Below, one piece after another: positions 35,092 to 42,904 of a stretch of 64,000 bases of DNA; positions within the stretch are counted from its first letter, which is position 1; each line of letters begins with the position of its first letter. A model generated the notes under the pieces. The model searched no databases. It was not told the DNA's origin and saw nothing but the letters and a program-made list of their open reading frames with translations. The DNA is taken from assembly GCA_020633435.1 (NCBI GenBank), contig JACKDP010000008.1:1-64000 (forward strand), written 5' to 3'. The stretch comes from Myxococcales bacterium (GTDB lineage Bacteria > Myxococcota_A > Bradymonadia > UBA7976 > UBA1532). Made by a program: the position numbers and the translations under genes.

Positions 35092-36531
35092 ATGCGCTGG
35101 ATCCTCCCCATGGCCGGGCTGCTGGCCGGGTGCTCCCTCCTCGTCGACCTCGAGGGCCCCCCGGCCTACCAGGCGCCGCCGGCGGTGGACCGAGGGCCGG
35201 CCCCCGACGCGCGCACCGACGCGGTGCGGCCCGTCGCCCTCGACGCGGCCGTCGACGCCGCCCCGGACGCCGGCCCGCCGCCGGCCACGGTCGTGACGAC
35301 CCCGGGCGCGCGGGTCATCCGCCACCGCGGCGGCGACGAGGCCGACGCGCCGGTGCCCGTGCCGGCGGACGGCCGCCTCCGCGTCGAGGTCGCCCCGGGA
35401 GACGCCCTCACCGTCGTGCTCGATGAGGTGACGGACGGGCTCGAGCAGGTGTGGCTGGTGACGCTGGCCGACGTCCAGCCCGGCGAGACGCTGCCCGTCT
35501 CGCACCCCGCGCCGGCCGGCGAGCGCATGACGAGCATGCTGCTGCGCCTGGGCTCCCGCCGCGACGGCGCCGCGGGCTATGTGGCCAGCAACGGCTGCGT
35601 GGAGCAGCGCTGCGAGGCCGCCACCTGCGATCCCTGGTTCATGGGACGCGACCGCAGCATCGCCGTGACGGAGCGGTGCATCGACGCCCAGGGCCGGGTA
35701 CGCACGCTGGCCATCGCCCACCGCGACGACGGCCGGCCCGTGGCGTGGGCCGGCGCTGATGACCCCGTGCCCGCCGACGACGCCCAGGCCCGCCCGAGCT
35801 TCGGCCCCTGGGAGGACCGCTGGCAGACGGTGAAGCTCAGCGTCGAGTCGAGCGCCGCCCGCGTGCTGACGTTCGCCCGCCCGTTCGAGGTGGCCGCCTT
35901 CGGGGTGGGCGTGGCCTCGCCCCTCCGGCCGGCGGACGGCGAGCCCGTCACCCTGCGCGTCCCCGCCGGCTTCGCCCCGTACACCGAGGTGGGCATCGAC
36001 CTGGACGACGCCGCCCGGGACCGGCCGGCCCGCGGCTGGCGCAGCTACTTCGGCGCGCTGCCGGAGGAGCTGACCATCGACCTCGACGCCACCGTGCCCG
36101 CGGTGCCCGACGCCGTGCTCATCGTCGACGAGGCCGGCAGCCGCCCGGCGGTGCGCTGGTCGGCGCGGTCACCCGCCGAGGGCGACGCCGCGCGCGTCGA
36201 GCTGGCCTGGCGGGCCGATGGCCGCATCGTGACGTGGATCTTCTTTGGTTCCGCGCGGTTGGGTGAGGCCCAGGTGCCCGCCCTGCCCGACGAGCTGGCC
36301 GATCTGGGCCTGGAGCCGGGGGCCACGGGCACCTACGCCCAGGTCACCATCCTGCGCTGCGACGGGGTGCAGAGCCCGGCCGAGCACCGCACGCAGCCCT
36401 GCCCGGTGTACGGTGCCTACCGGGCCTCGGAGCCCGGGCGGACGGTGTCGTGGTCGAGCGCCCTCGCCGAGCCGCCCCCGCCCCCCGACGCCGGCCCCCC
36501 GGACGCCGGGGCCTCCGACGCCGGCGGCTGA
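35092..36531 (+). CDS. Lipoprotein of unknown function
   Basis: A 479-aa lipoprotein (MRWILPMAGLLAGC, lipobox LAGC, Cys14). Asp/Ala-Pro linker to about residue 65, then beta-rich sequence with a Cys cluster (NGCVEQRCEAATCDPWFMGR), and a C-terminal Pro/Asp/Ala/Gly tail (PPDAGPPDAGASDAGG). No family recognised. The last 115 bp overlap, antisense, the 3' end of xerC. The tail encoded there is low complexity in both frames. Confidence 0.78.
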   Translation: MRWILPMAGLLAGCSLLVDLEGPPAYQAPPAVDRGPAPDARTDAVRPVALDAAVDAAPDAGPPPATVVTTPGARVIRHRGGDEADAPVPVPADGRLRVEVAPGDALTVVLDEVTDGLEQVWLVTLADVQPGETLPVSHPAPAGERMTSMLLRLGSRRDGAAGYVASNGCVEQRCEAATCDPWFMGRDRSIAVTERCIDAQGRVRTLAIAHRDDGRPVAWAGADDPVPADDAQARPSFGPWEDRWQTVKLSVESSAARVLTFARPFEVAAFGVGVASPLRPADGEPVTLRVPAGFAPYTEVGIDLDDAARDRPARGWRSYFGALPEELTIDLDATVPAVPDAVLIVDEAGSRPAVRWSARSPAEGDAARVELAWRADGRIVTWIFFGSARLGEAQVPALPDELADLGLEPGATGTYAQVTILRCDGVQSPAEHRTQPCPVYGAYRASEPGRTVSWSSALAEPPPPPDAGPPDAGASDAGG

Positions 36532-37409
36532 CGCCGCGCCCGCGGGTGAGCCTGGTCGTAGGTGGCCATCAGCGTCTCCACGCTCACATGGGTGTAGCGC
36601 TGCGTCGTCGACAGGCGCGCGTGGCCCAGCAACTCCTGGATGCTGCGCAGATCGGCGCCGCTGCCGAGCATGTGGCTGGCGCAGGCGTGGCGCAGCCAGT
36701 GGGGCGTCGCCCCGCCCTGCTGGCAGGCCGGCCGGCAGGTGGCCACGAGCCGCTGGATGGCCCGGCTGTTGAGGCGGTTGCCGCGGTTGCTCAGGAAGAG
36801 CGCGGCGGGATCGGTGCCGGGTGGCACCAGCTCCGAGCGCCGGAAGAGCCACGCCTGCAGCGCCCGCAGCGCGGCGCCCCCGAGGGGCACCACCCGCGTC
36901 TTCTGGCCCTTGCCGGTGACGCGGACGGTGCCCTCGCCGAGCTGGACGTCGCGGCGATCGAGCGTCTCCACCTCGCCGACGCGCAGGCCGGCGCCGTAGA
37001 GCAGCTCCAGCACGGCGCGATCGCGGGTGGGCCCGACGGCGCTGTCGGCCGGGGCCTCCACGAGGCGCGCGGCGTCATCGGGCGACAGGAACCGGGGGGC
37101 CCGCTGGGGCAGCTTGGGCGAGCGCACGCCGCGAGTCGGATCGGCGTCGACGACGCCCCGGCGGACGAGGAAGCGGTAGTAGCAGCGGACGGCCGCCAGC
37201 TTGCGAGCGATGGTGGGGGCCTGGAGCTGGTGGCGGTACAGGTGCAGCAGCCAGGCCCGCACGGCGGCGCGATCCACGGCGGCGGCGTCGAAGGCCCCGT
37301 CGCGCTCGGCCAGGAAGCCCGAGAAGTCGCCCAGGTCCCGCAGGTAGCCCTCCACCGTCCGGTGGCTGAGCCGGCGCTCGGACGCCAGGTGCTCGCGGAA
37401 GTCGTCCAT
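36417..37409 (-). CDS. xerC: Tyrosine recombinase XerC
   Basis: A 330-aa site-specific recombinase acting with XerD at dif to resolve chromosome dimers. The N-terminal SAM-like domain (MDDFREHLASERRLSHRTVE) is followed by the catalytic residues Arg143 (GAGLRVGEV), Lys167 (VTGKGQKTR), His237 and Arg240 (HWLRHACASHML), His263 (LLGHARLSTTQ) and Tyr272 (RYTHVS). The normal family end is near DQAHPRA; another 40 residues of Ser/Ala/Gly-rich tail follow and are antisense to the neighbouring lipoprotein gene. Context (trmFO and dprA upstream) marks it as the housekeeping enzyme, not a phage integrase. Confidence 0.93.
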   Translation of the reverse strand: MDDFREHLASERRLSHRTVEGYLRDLGDFSGFLAERDGAFDAAAVDRAAVRAWLLHLYRHQLQAPTIARKLAAVRCYYRFLVRRGVVDADPTRGVRSPKLPQRAPRFLSPDDAARLVEAPADSAVGPTRDRAVLELLYGAGLRVGEVETLDRRDVQLGEGTVRVTGKGQKTRVVPLGGAALRALQAWLFRRSELVPPGTDPAALFLSNRGNRLNSRAIQRLVATCRPACQQGGATPHWLRHACASHMLGSGADLRSIQELLGHARLSTTQRYTHVSVETLMATYDQAHPRARRQPPASEAPASGGPASGGGGGSARALDHDTVRPGSEAR

Positions 37410-37454
37410 GGGCCGAGGCTACCGCCCCGCCGCGGGCGAGGCCAGTTTCGGCCG

Positions 37455-38786
37455 TCAGGCGGGCTGCAGGCGAGGCGCCGTCTCGGCCCACCAGGCCGCC
37501 AGATCGCCCTGGGCGCGCTCGGCCAGGCGCGCGCGCTTGTCGCCCTTGCCCTCGCCGCGCCGCTTGTCGATCTCGGCGAAGAGCGACCAGTTCAGGTTCG
37601 AGGGGCTGTAGGCGCTGTGCATGCCGTCGGCCCGCAGGTGCCGGCGCAGGGCGCCGAAGGCCGTCGTGGCGGGGGGCACGGGCGCCTCGACGCCCGCGAG
37701 GCGCGCGAGGACATGCCAGGCGATGAGCTGCCCACAGGCCGTCGACTCGACGTAGCCCTCGACGCCCGTGATCTGGCCGGCGAAGTACAGATCGGGATCG
37801 TCGTGCCAGTGGAGAGCGTCGGCCAGCAGCGTCGGCGCGTGCAGGTAGGTGTTGCGGTGCACGCTGCCGAAGCGCAGGAACTCGGCGCGCTCCAGGCCCG
37901 GGATCATGCGGAAGATCCGCTTCTGTTCCGGGTACTTGAGCCGCGTCTGGAAGCCCACCAGGTTCCAGGCCGTGCCCTCCTTGTTCTCCATGCGGAGCTG
38001 GACGACGGCGTAGGGGCGGCGGCCGGTGCGCGGGTCGGTGAGGCCCACGGGCTTCAGGGGGCCGAAGGCCAGCGTCTTGGGCCCCCGCTCCACCATGACC
38101 TCGATGGGCAGGCAGCCCTCGAAGTACTTCGCCTCCTCGAAGGCTCGCGGCACCACCTTCTCGCCCTCGGCCACCGCGGCGATGAAGGCCTCGTAGTCCG
38201 CCTGGCTCAGGGGCGCGTTGGCGTAGTCGGCGCCCTCCCCCTTGTCGTAGCGGCTCTGCCGCCAGACGACGTCCCAGTCGATGCTGTCGGCGTCGATGAT
38301 GGGGGCGATGGCGTCGTAGAAGTACAGGCTCTCGCGGCCGGCGCGCTGGGCGATGGCCTGGGCCAGCGCCGGGTCGGTGAGCGGGCCGGTGCAGATGACG
38401 GTCAGCCCCGGCGGGATGCCCTCGACGATGGCGCGCTCGACGGTGATGAGCGGCTCGGCCGCGATGGCGCGGGTGACCTCGGCCGCGAAGACGTCGCGAT
38501 CCACGGCCAGGGCGTCGCCCGCCGGCACCGCGGCCACGTCGGCGGCCTCCAGGATGGCGCTGCCCGCGTGGCGCATCTCCCACTTCAGCAGGCCGATGGC
38601 GTTGGCCACGTTGGCGCTGCGGAAGCTGTTGCTGCACACCAGCTCGGCCAGGTGGTCGGTGACCTGGGCCGGCGTGCGCCGCAGGGGCTTCATCTCGAAG
38701 AGCCGCACGGGCACGCCGCGGCGCGCGAGCTGGATCGCCACCTCGCAGCCCGCCAGGCCGCCCCCCACCACGTTCACGGGCGTCAT
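37455..38786 (-). CDS. trmFO: Folate-dependent tRNA (uracil-5-)-methyltransferase TrmFO
   Basis: A 443-aa flavoprotein that makes m5U54 in tRNA using methylenetetrahydrofolate. It starts with the FAD-binding fingerprint VNVVGGGLAGCEVAIQLARR. Family signatures follow: FEMKP, AELVCSNSFRS, GLLKWEMR, YFYDAIAPIIDADSI, then YFEGCLPIEVMVERG, FGPLKPVGL and AYSPSNLNWSLF. Length matches the family. It lies between dprA and xerC, a classical order in many bacteria. Confidence 0.96.
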   Translation of the reverse strand: MTPVNVVGGGLAGCEVAIQLARRGVPVRLFEMKPLRRTPAQVTDHLAELVCSNSFRSANVANAIGLLKWEMRHAGSAILEAADVAAVPAGDALAVDRDVFAAEVTRAIAAEPLITVERAIVEGIPPGLTVICTGPLTDPALAQAIAQRAGRESLYFYDAIAPIIDADSIDWDVVWRQSRYDKGEGADYANAPLSQADYEAFIAAVAEGEKVVPRAFEEAKYFEGCLPIEVMVERGPKTLAFGPLKPVGLTDPRTGRRPYAVVQLRMENKEGTAWNLVGFQTRLKYPEQKRIFRMIPGLERAEFLRFGSVHRNTYLHAPTLLADALHWHDDPDLYFAGQITGVEGYVESTACGQLIAWHVLARLAGVEAPVPPATTAFGALRRHLRADGMHSAYSPSNLNWSLFAEIDKRRGEGKGDKRARLAERAQGDLAAWWAETAPRLQPA

Positions 38787-38795
38787 CTCGCCTCC

Positions 38796-39572
38796 TTACG
38801 GCTGCGCCCGGGCGTAGCGGCCCCCCGGCGCGGATCTCAGCCAGCCTTCCAGCTCCAGGGCGCTGGCCAGGGCCAGGGCCTCGGCCGCCCCCAGCCCGGC
38901 GGCGGCCGCCAGCTCGGCCAGGGGCCGCGCCTCGGCCGCGCTCGCCTGCCAGAGCGCCTGCCCGAAGGCCGGCGTCCGGTCCGGCGCGGGGAGCGGGCGA
39001 GCCTCATCGCACCACCCGTCGACCGCCGTCAACAGCCGCGCGCCCTCGGCCACCAGCGCGTGGCAGCCGGCGTGCAGCGGGCTGTCGAACGTGCCCGGGA
39101 TGACATGCACCGGCACCCCGGTCGCGAGGGCGGCGCGCGCGGTGTGCAGCGTCCCGCTGGCGAGGCCGGCCTGCACCACCACCACGGCCCGCGCGAGGCC
39201 GGCGATCCAGGGGTTGCGGCGCGGGAACGTCCAGCGCGCCGCGCCCTGGCCGCAGGGGAACGGGCTCGTCACCGCGCCCCCGGCCGCGAGCACCCGCCGA
39301 AACAGGCCCCGGTGGGTGGCGGGCGCCGGCCGATCGAGGCCCGAGCCCAGCACGACCGTCGTGTGGCCCCCCGCGGCCAGCGCCGCCTCATGGGCCGCCG
39401 CGTCGACGCCGAAGGCGCCCCCCGAGATGACCGAGACGCCCCGCTCCGCGGCCGCGCGCGCCACCCGGCCAGCCAGCTCCAGGCCGTAGGGATCGGCCCC
39501 GCGGGCCCCGACGATGGCGAGCCCGGGCGCGGCGGGCAGGTGGCCCAGCACCCGCAACCAGCCGACTGGCAA
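38796..39572 (-). CDS. dprA: DNA-processing protein DprA
   Basis: A 258-aa DprA/Smf Rossmann-fold protein, which loads RecA on incoming single-stranded DNA during transformation. Motifs: GLAIVGARGADPYGLELA, VISGGAFGVDAAAHEAALA, TTVVLGSGLDRPAPATHRGL, SPFPCGQGAARWTFPRRNPW, VVVVQAGLASGTLHTARAAL and VPVHVIPGTFDSPLHAGCHA. A winged-helix-like C-terminus is present. The only bacterial-type start is TTG 39572 without a clear ribosome site. The frame stays open upstream into the LysM gene and reads protein-like (LDAAEAARLAALGATAHAEL), so the true start may be earlier. It is shorter than typical and lacks the N-terminal SAM domain. Confidence 0.85.
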   Translation of the reverse strand: MPVGWLRVLGHLPAAPGLAIVGARGADPYGLELAGRVARAAAERGVSVISGGAFGVDAAAHEAALAAGGHTTVVLGSGLDRPAPATHRGLFRRVLAAGGAVTSPFPCGQGAARWTFPRRNPWIAGLARAVVVVQAGLASGTLHTARAALATGVPVHVIPGTFDSPLHAGCHALVAEGARLLTAVDGWCDEARPLPAPDRTPAFGQALWQASAAEARPLAELAAAAGLGAAEALALASALELEGWLRSAPGGRYARAQP

Positions 39573-39658
39573 GGCAAATCCGGAAAGCTCGGCGTGGGCG
39601 GTGGCCCCGAGGGCGGCCAGGCGCGCCGCCTCGGCGGCGTCGAGGGGGGGAGGCGCGC

Positions 39659-40651
39659 TCAGTAGTGGCGCTGCATGACGACGCGGTCGCCCTTGCGGAT
39701 CTCGAGGGCGGACCGGGTGATGACGGCGGTGCTGTTGCGGTCGCGGGCCTCCACCACCAGGACCTCGCCGATCTGCTCCCAGGGCAGCTTGCGATCCTGC
39801 TCGCGGGTGAGCTGCAGGAAGCCATCCCCGCGGCGCATCACGAAGAAGCGGTTGCCCACCTGCACGCCATCCTTGGCGCCGCGGTCGATGAAGACCACGT
39901 GGAACTGGCCCAGCTCGTCGAGCTCGAAGAGCGAGTCGACGACGGTGCCCGTCAGGTCGATCAGGTTCTGGCGCGGGGCGACCACGTGGTAGTGGTCCAG
40001 CTCGGGCACCACGTACATGCCGCGCTCGATCTCGTTGAACGAGCGCAGGATGTTCGCCGTGGCGACCTGCTTGTCGATGGCGGTGATCTCGACCACGCCG
40101 TGCACCTGGACCTTGCGGCCGATGACCTCCTCGGTCTCGGGGTGCACGACGTCGTTGACCACCCGGAAGACGCTGAAGCGATCGCCCACGCGGGCCTCGT
40201 CCAGCTTCTTGAGGCTCAGGTAGACCTTGTCGCGCTCGGCCAGGTACCGCTTGGGCTCGGGCGAGTTGACCACCGTGCCGGCCGACTCGAGCTTGCCCTC
40301 CTCGATGAAGCCCTCGTTGACGCTGACCTGCATCGCGGACTGGGCGCCCACGGTGTAGCCCGCCGGCGAGGGGGCGTCGCCCGGGCCGTCGGGCAGCCGC
40401 AGCCGCAGGACGTCGCCGGGGTAGATCCAGTGAGGGTTGGTGACGTGCGGGTTCAGGGCCCAGATGCCGGGCCAGGTGCGCGGCTCCCGGAAGAAGCGCT
40501 CGCAGATGTCCCAGAGGGTGTCGCCGCGCTCGACCACGTACTCCTCGGGCAGGCCGCGGGGGCCACCGTCCAGCACGATCAGGTCGTCGGCCTGCGCGAA
40601 GCCGGCCGTCGCCACCAGCGCCGCCGCCGCCATCCAGCTCGCCCGCTTCAT
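39659..40651 (-). CDS. Exported LysM-domain protein
   Basis: A 330-aa periplasmic protein with Sec signal (MAAAALVATAGFAQA). A LysM peptidoglycan-binding module occupies about residues 36-85 (EYVVERGDTLWDICERFFRE, NPHWIYPGDVLRLRL). The rest contains two similar beta stretches (EARVGDRFSVFRVVNDVVHP and KDGVQVGNRFFVMRRGDGFL) that look like SH3- or FlgT-like domains. The start has GGAGGAGCG before ATG. It is followed by dprA and preceded by a CpoB-like gene, suggesting a cell-wall/DNA-processing gene neighbourhood. Confidence 0.88.
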   Translation of the reverse strand: MKRASWMAAAALVATAGFAQADDLIVLDGGPRGLPEEYVVERGDTLWDICERFFREPRTWPGIWALNPHVTNPHWIYPGDVLRLRLPDGPGDAPSPAGYTVGAQSAMQVSVNEGFIEEGKLESAGTVVNSPEPKRYLAERDKVYLSLKKLDEARVGDRFSVFRVVNDVVHPETEEVIGRKVQVHGVVEITAIDKQVATANILRSFNEIERGMYVVPELDHYHVVAPRQNLIDLTGTVVDSLFELDELGQFHVVFIDRGAKDGVQVGNRFFVMRRGDGFLQLTREQDRKLPWEQIGEVLVVEARDRNSTAVITRSALEIRKGDRVVMQRHY

Positions 40652-40688
40652 CGCTCCTCCGCGGCCTGTCGTCATGCTCGCCATCCGA

Positions 40689-41618
40689 TCACATCTTGCC
40701 CGGCTGGAGCCGGTCGTCGGCCTTGCGGGCCGCCTCGGTCTGCGGATACATGGCCCGCAGACGCGCCAGCGTCTCGCGGCCCTCGGCCCCACGCCCCAGC
40801 TTCGCCTGGGTCAGCCCGATCATCAAGAGGGCATCGGGCACCTTGTTGCCGGTGGGGTGCTCGGTGATGACCCGGTGGAACGTCGCCAGGGCCGCCCCGA
40901 AGCGCGCCTCGTCGAACTGCACCTGCCCGATCCAGAACAGGGCGTTGTCGGCGTAGTCATGGGTGCCGAAGCGCTCGACGAAGGCGGTGAAGGCGCTCTC
41001 GGCCGCCCCGCCCTGCCCCGCCCGGTACAGGCCGTAGGCCCGCTTGTAGGCGGCGATGGGATCGTCCGCGCCGCCGGGGGCCGGCGCGGGGGCGCGCCCC
41101 ACGGGCCGGGGCGCGACGCGCGGGGCGCCCTGCAGCGGAGCCACGCCGATGTTGCCGGCGAAGGCCGCGTTCTCGGGCGGCGCGACGGGCTGGCGCGGGA
41201 AGCGCCGCGGCCCCTCGCCCTCGTCGGCCGGCCCGCCGCCCAGGGCGTCCAGGTCGGCCTGCGTGATGGTCACGGGGGGGCGGGTGTCGGCGGCCACCGG
41301 CGGCTCGGCCGTCTCGGGCGCGGCCTCGGGCGGCGGCGGCGCCGCGGCGACCGGCACCTCGGCGGGTCGCAGCTTCACCACGGGCAGGGAGCGGTCGGCC
41401 GGGAGGCCCGCCTGGAGCTGGCTGGCCTCCTGCCGATCTTCCAGCAGCGCGATCTGATCCTTGAGCTGCTCGATGCGGCGCTCCTGGGCCAGGAAGGCCT
41501 CATCGAGCACGCCCATCCGCCGCTCCATGGCCTCCATGCGGTCCAGGTCGGCGGTCCGGGCGCCCCCACAGGCAGCGAGGAGCGGCCCGATAACGATGGC
41601 AGGCAGCAGGCGGAGCAT
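40689..41618 (-). CDS. CpoB/YbgF-like TPR lipoprotein
   Basis: A 309-aa lipoprotein (MLRLLPAIVIGPLLAAC, Cys17). The N-terminal coiled coil (EAMERRMGVLDEAFLAQERR) is followed by a Pro/Ala linker and a C-terminal TPR domain starting DDPIAAYKRAYGLYRAGQGG and DYADNALFWIGQVQFDEARF, the layout of CpoB/YbgF, the Tol-Pal partner that coordinates wall synthesis with outer-membrane constriction. Other tol-pal genes are not in the window, so the name is by architecture only. Confidence 0.85.
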   Translation of the reverse strand: MLRLLPAIVIGPLLAACGGARTADLDRMEAMERRMGVLDEAFLAQERRIEQLKDQIALLEDRQEASQLQAGLPADRSLPVVKLRPAEVPVAAAPPPPEAAPETAEPPVAADTRPPVTITQADLDALGGGPADEGEGPRRFPRQPVAPPENAAFAGNIGVAPLQGAPRVAPRPVGRAPAPAPGGADDPIAAYKRAYGLYRAGQGGAAESAFTAFVERFGTHDYADNALFWIGQVQFDEARFGAALATFHRVITEHPTGNKVPDALLMIGLTQAKLGRGAEGRETLARLRAMYPQTEAARKADDRLQPGKM

Positions 41619-41671
41619 CAGCGGGATTCTCAAGGCAACCCCGCGGAAAGTCAACGCTCCTGCCGGCCGAA

Positions 41672-42904
41672 CTACTTCGCGATGGCGGGGGACTTGCGGG
41701 TGATCGGGGCGGTCTTGTCGGTGACCTTGCCCAGGTCGACGTAGGCGCCGTCGGTCATGATGACGAAGGGGCGCTCCTCGAAGCCCAGCCCGCCCTTGCC
41801 GTCGTGGCGCAGGATCTGGACCTTGCCGGCGCCGTGCCCCATGGGGCCCTTGCGGTAGTAGTGGGCCTTGAGCAGGTAGGGCGCGGCCTGGGGATTCTCG
41901 ATGGAGAAGCACTCCGGGCCGTAGCCGGTGGTGATGTCGGCGTACAGCTCCCCGCCCGACGCCAGCCCCTTGCGGGAGTAGAAGGCGTGGTTCATCGACT
42001 TGTCGAAGATGTGGAAGTCGACGTCGTTGGCGTCGGTCTCCCAGGACAGCACGAAGCGCAGCGTCGGGCGGTCATCGATGCGCAGGCCGGCGGTCTGCAG
42101 GCGGGCCTCGATGTTCGCGCGCTCGCCGGGGTTCGCCGCGGCCCAGGCCGCGCCGATGATCATGGCGTCCTCCTGCAGGATGCGCTCGACCCCCGCGAAG
42201 CGGTTGTTCACGCGGTCCGCGGTGATGCCCTTGAGGACGACGTCCATGGCCTCGGCGTACTTGCCCTGGCGCAGCAGGACCATGCCCAGCAGGTGGTAGA
42301 TCGACGGGTGGTCGGGGCGCTGCTCGAGGGCCACGCGGTAGGTGTCCGCGGCCATCTCCAGGCCCAGATCCCCCAGGCGCTCCAGCCAGTTGCCCGCGAA
42401 GCGGCGCATGTCGGCGCGGGAGGGGTACAGGTCGAGGACGCTGCCGAAGGCGCGGGAGGCGTCGAGGCCGTTGCCGCTGAGGGCGAGGCTCTGGCCGAGG
42501 GCGACCAGGGCCAGCAGATCGGTGGCGTCCTCGGCGCGCCAGGCCGTCGAGGCGGCGAGGGCCGACTTGATGCGGCCGGCGGCCAGGTCGCGCTCGATGG
42601 CCGCCATCCGGCCGTTCAGGGCGGGGGCCGCCTTCTGGATCTCGGCCAGCTCGCGGCGGCCCTGGCTCTCGCCGGTGGGCTCGGGGCGGGCGACCTGCAG
42701 GGGACGGCGAGCCGGGGGCGGCGGCGGGCGGCGCTCGGCCGGGAACGGATCGGGGCTCGGCGCGCGGGGCCCGCGGGTCCGAGGCACCGCGACGCGGTTG
42801 GCGTCGGGGGCGGCGACGAGGCTGTCGACCTCGCTGTCATCGCGGCGCGCCATCTCGCCGCGCCCCTCGGCGCCGGTGGCCGCCACCTCGCGCTTGGCGC
42901 GCAT
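41672..42904 (-). CDS. C-terminal half of VIT/VWA protein (TPR plus DUF2135-like), in a shifted frame
   Basis: A 410-aa reading from ATG 42904; the frame is open upstream to 43072. Residues about 90-260 are TPR-like (DYRV-type helices such as ADTYRVALEQRPDHPSIYHL, GMVLLRQGKYAEAMDVVLKG). The end (LRFVLSWETDANDVDFHIFD, YADITTGYGPECFSIEN, KAHYYRKGPMGHGAGKVQIL) matches the YfaP/DUF2135 type that normally closes VIT/VWA proteins. No ribosome site precedes 42904. The Pro/Ala linker continues smoothly from the upstream gene if one base is skipped near the G-runs at 42915-42929. Most likely part of the same gene as the next entry. Confidence 0.75.
   Translation of the reverse strand: MRAKREVAATGAEGRGEMARRDDSEVDSLVAAPDANRVAVPRTRGPRAPSPDPFPAERRPPPPPARRPLQVARPEPTGESQGRRELAEIQKAAPALNGRMAAIERDLAAGRIKSALAASTAWRAEDATDLLALVALGQSLALSGNGLDASRAFGSVLDLYPSRADMRRFAGNWLERLGDLGLEMAADTYRVALEQRPDHPSIYHLLGMVLLRQGKYAEAMDVVLKGITADRVNNRFAGVERILQEDAMIIGAAWAAANPGERANIEARLQTAGLRIDDRPTLRFVLSWETDANDVDFHIFDKSMNHAFYSRKGLASGGELYADITTGYGPECFSIENPQAAPYLLKAHYYRKGPMGHGAGKVQILRHDGKGGLGFEERPFVIMTDGAYVDLGKVTDKTAPITRKSPAIAK

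Noticed and set aside
36417..37409. Integrase of a mobile element
   Set aside because: Context with trmFO and dprA and length fit chromosomal XerC; no attachment-site repeats or cargo genes found.
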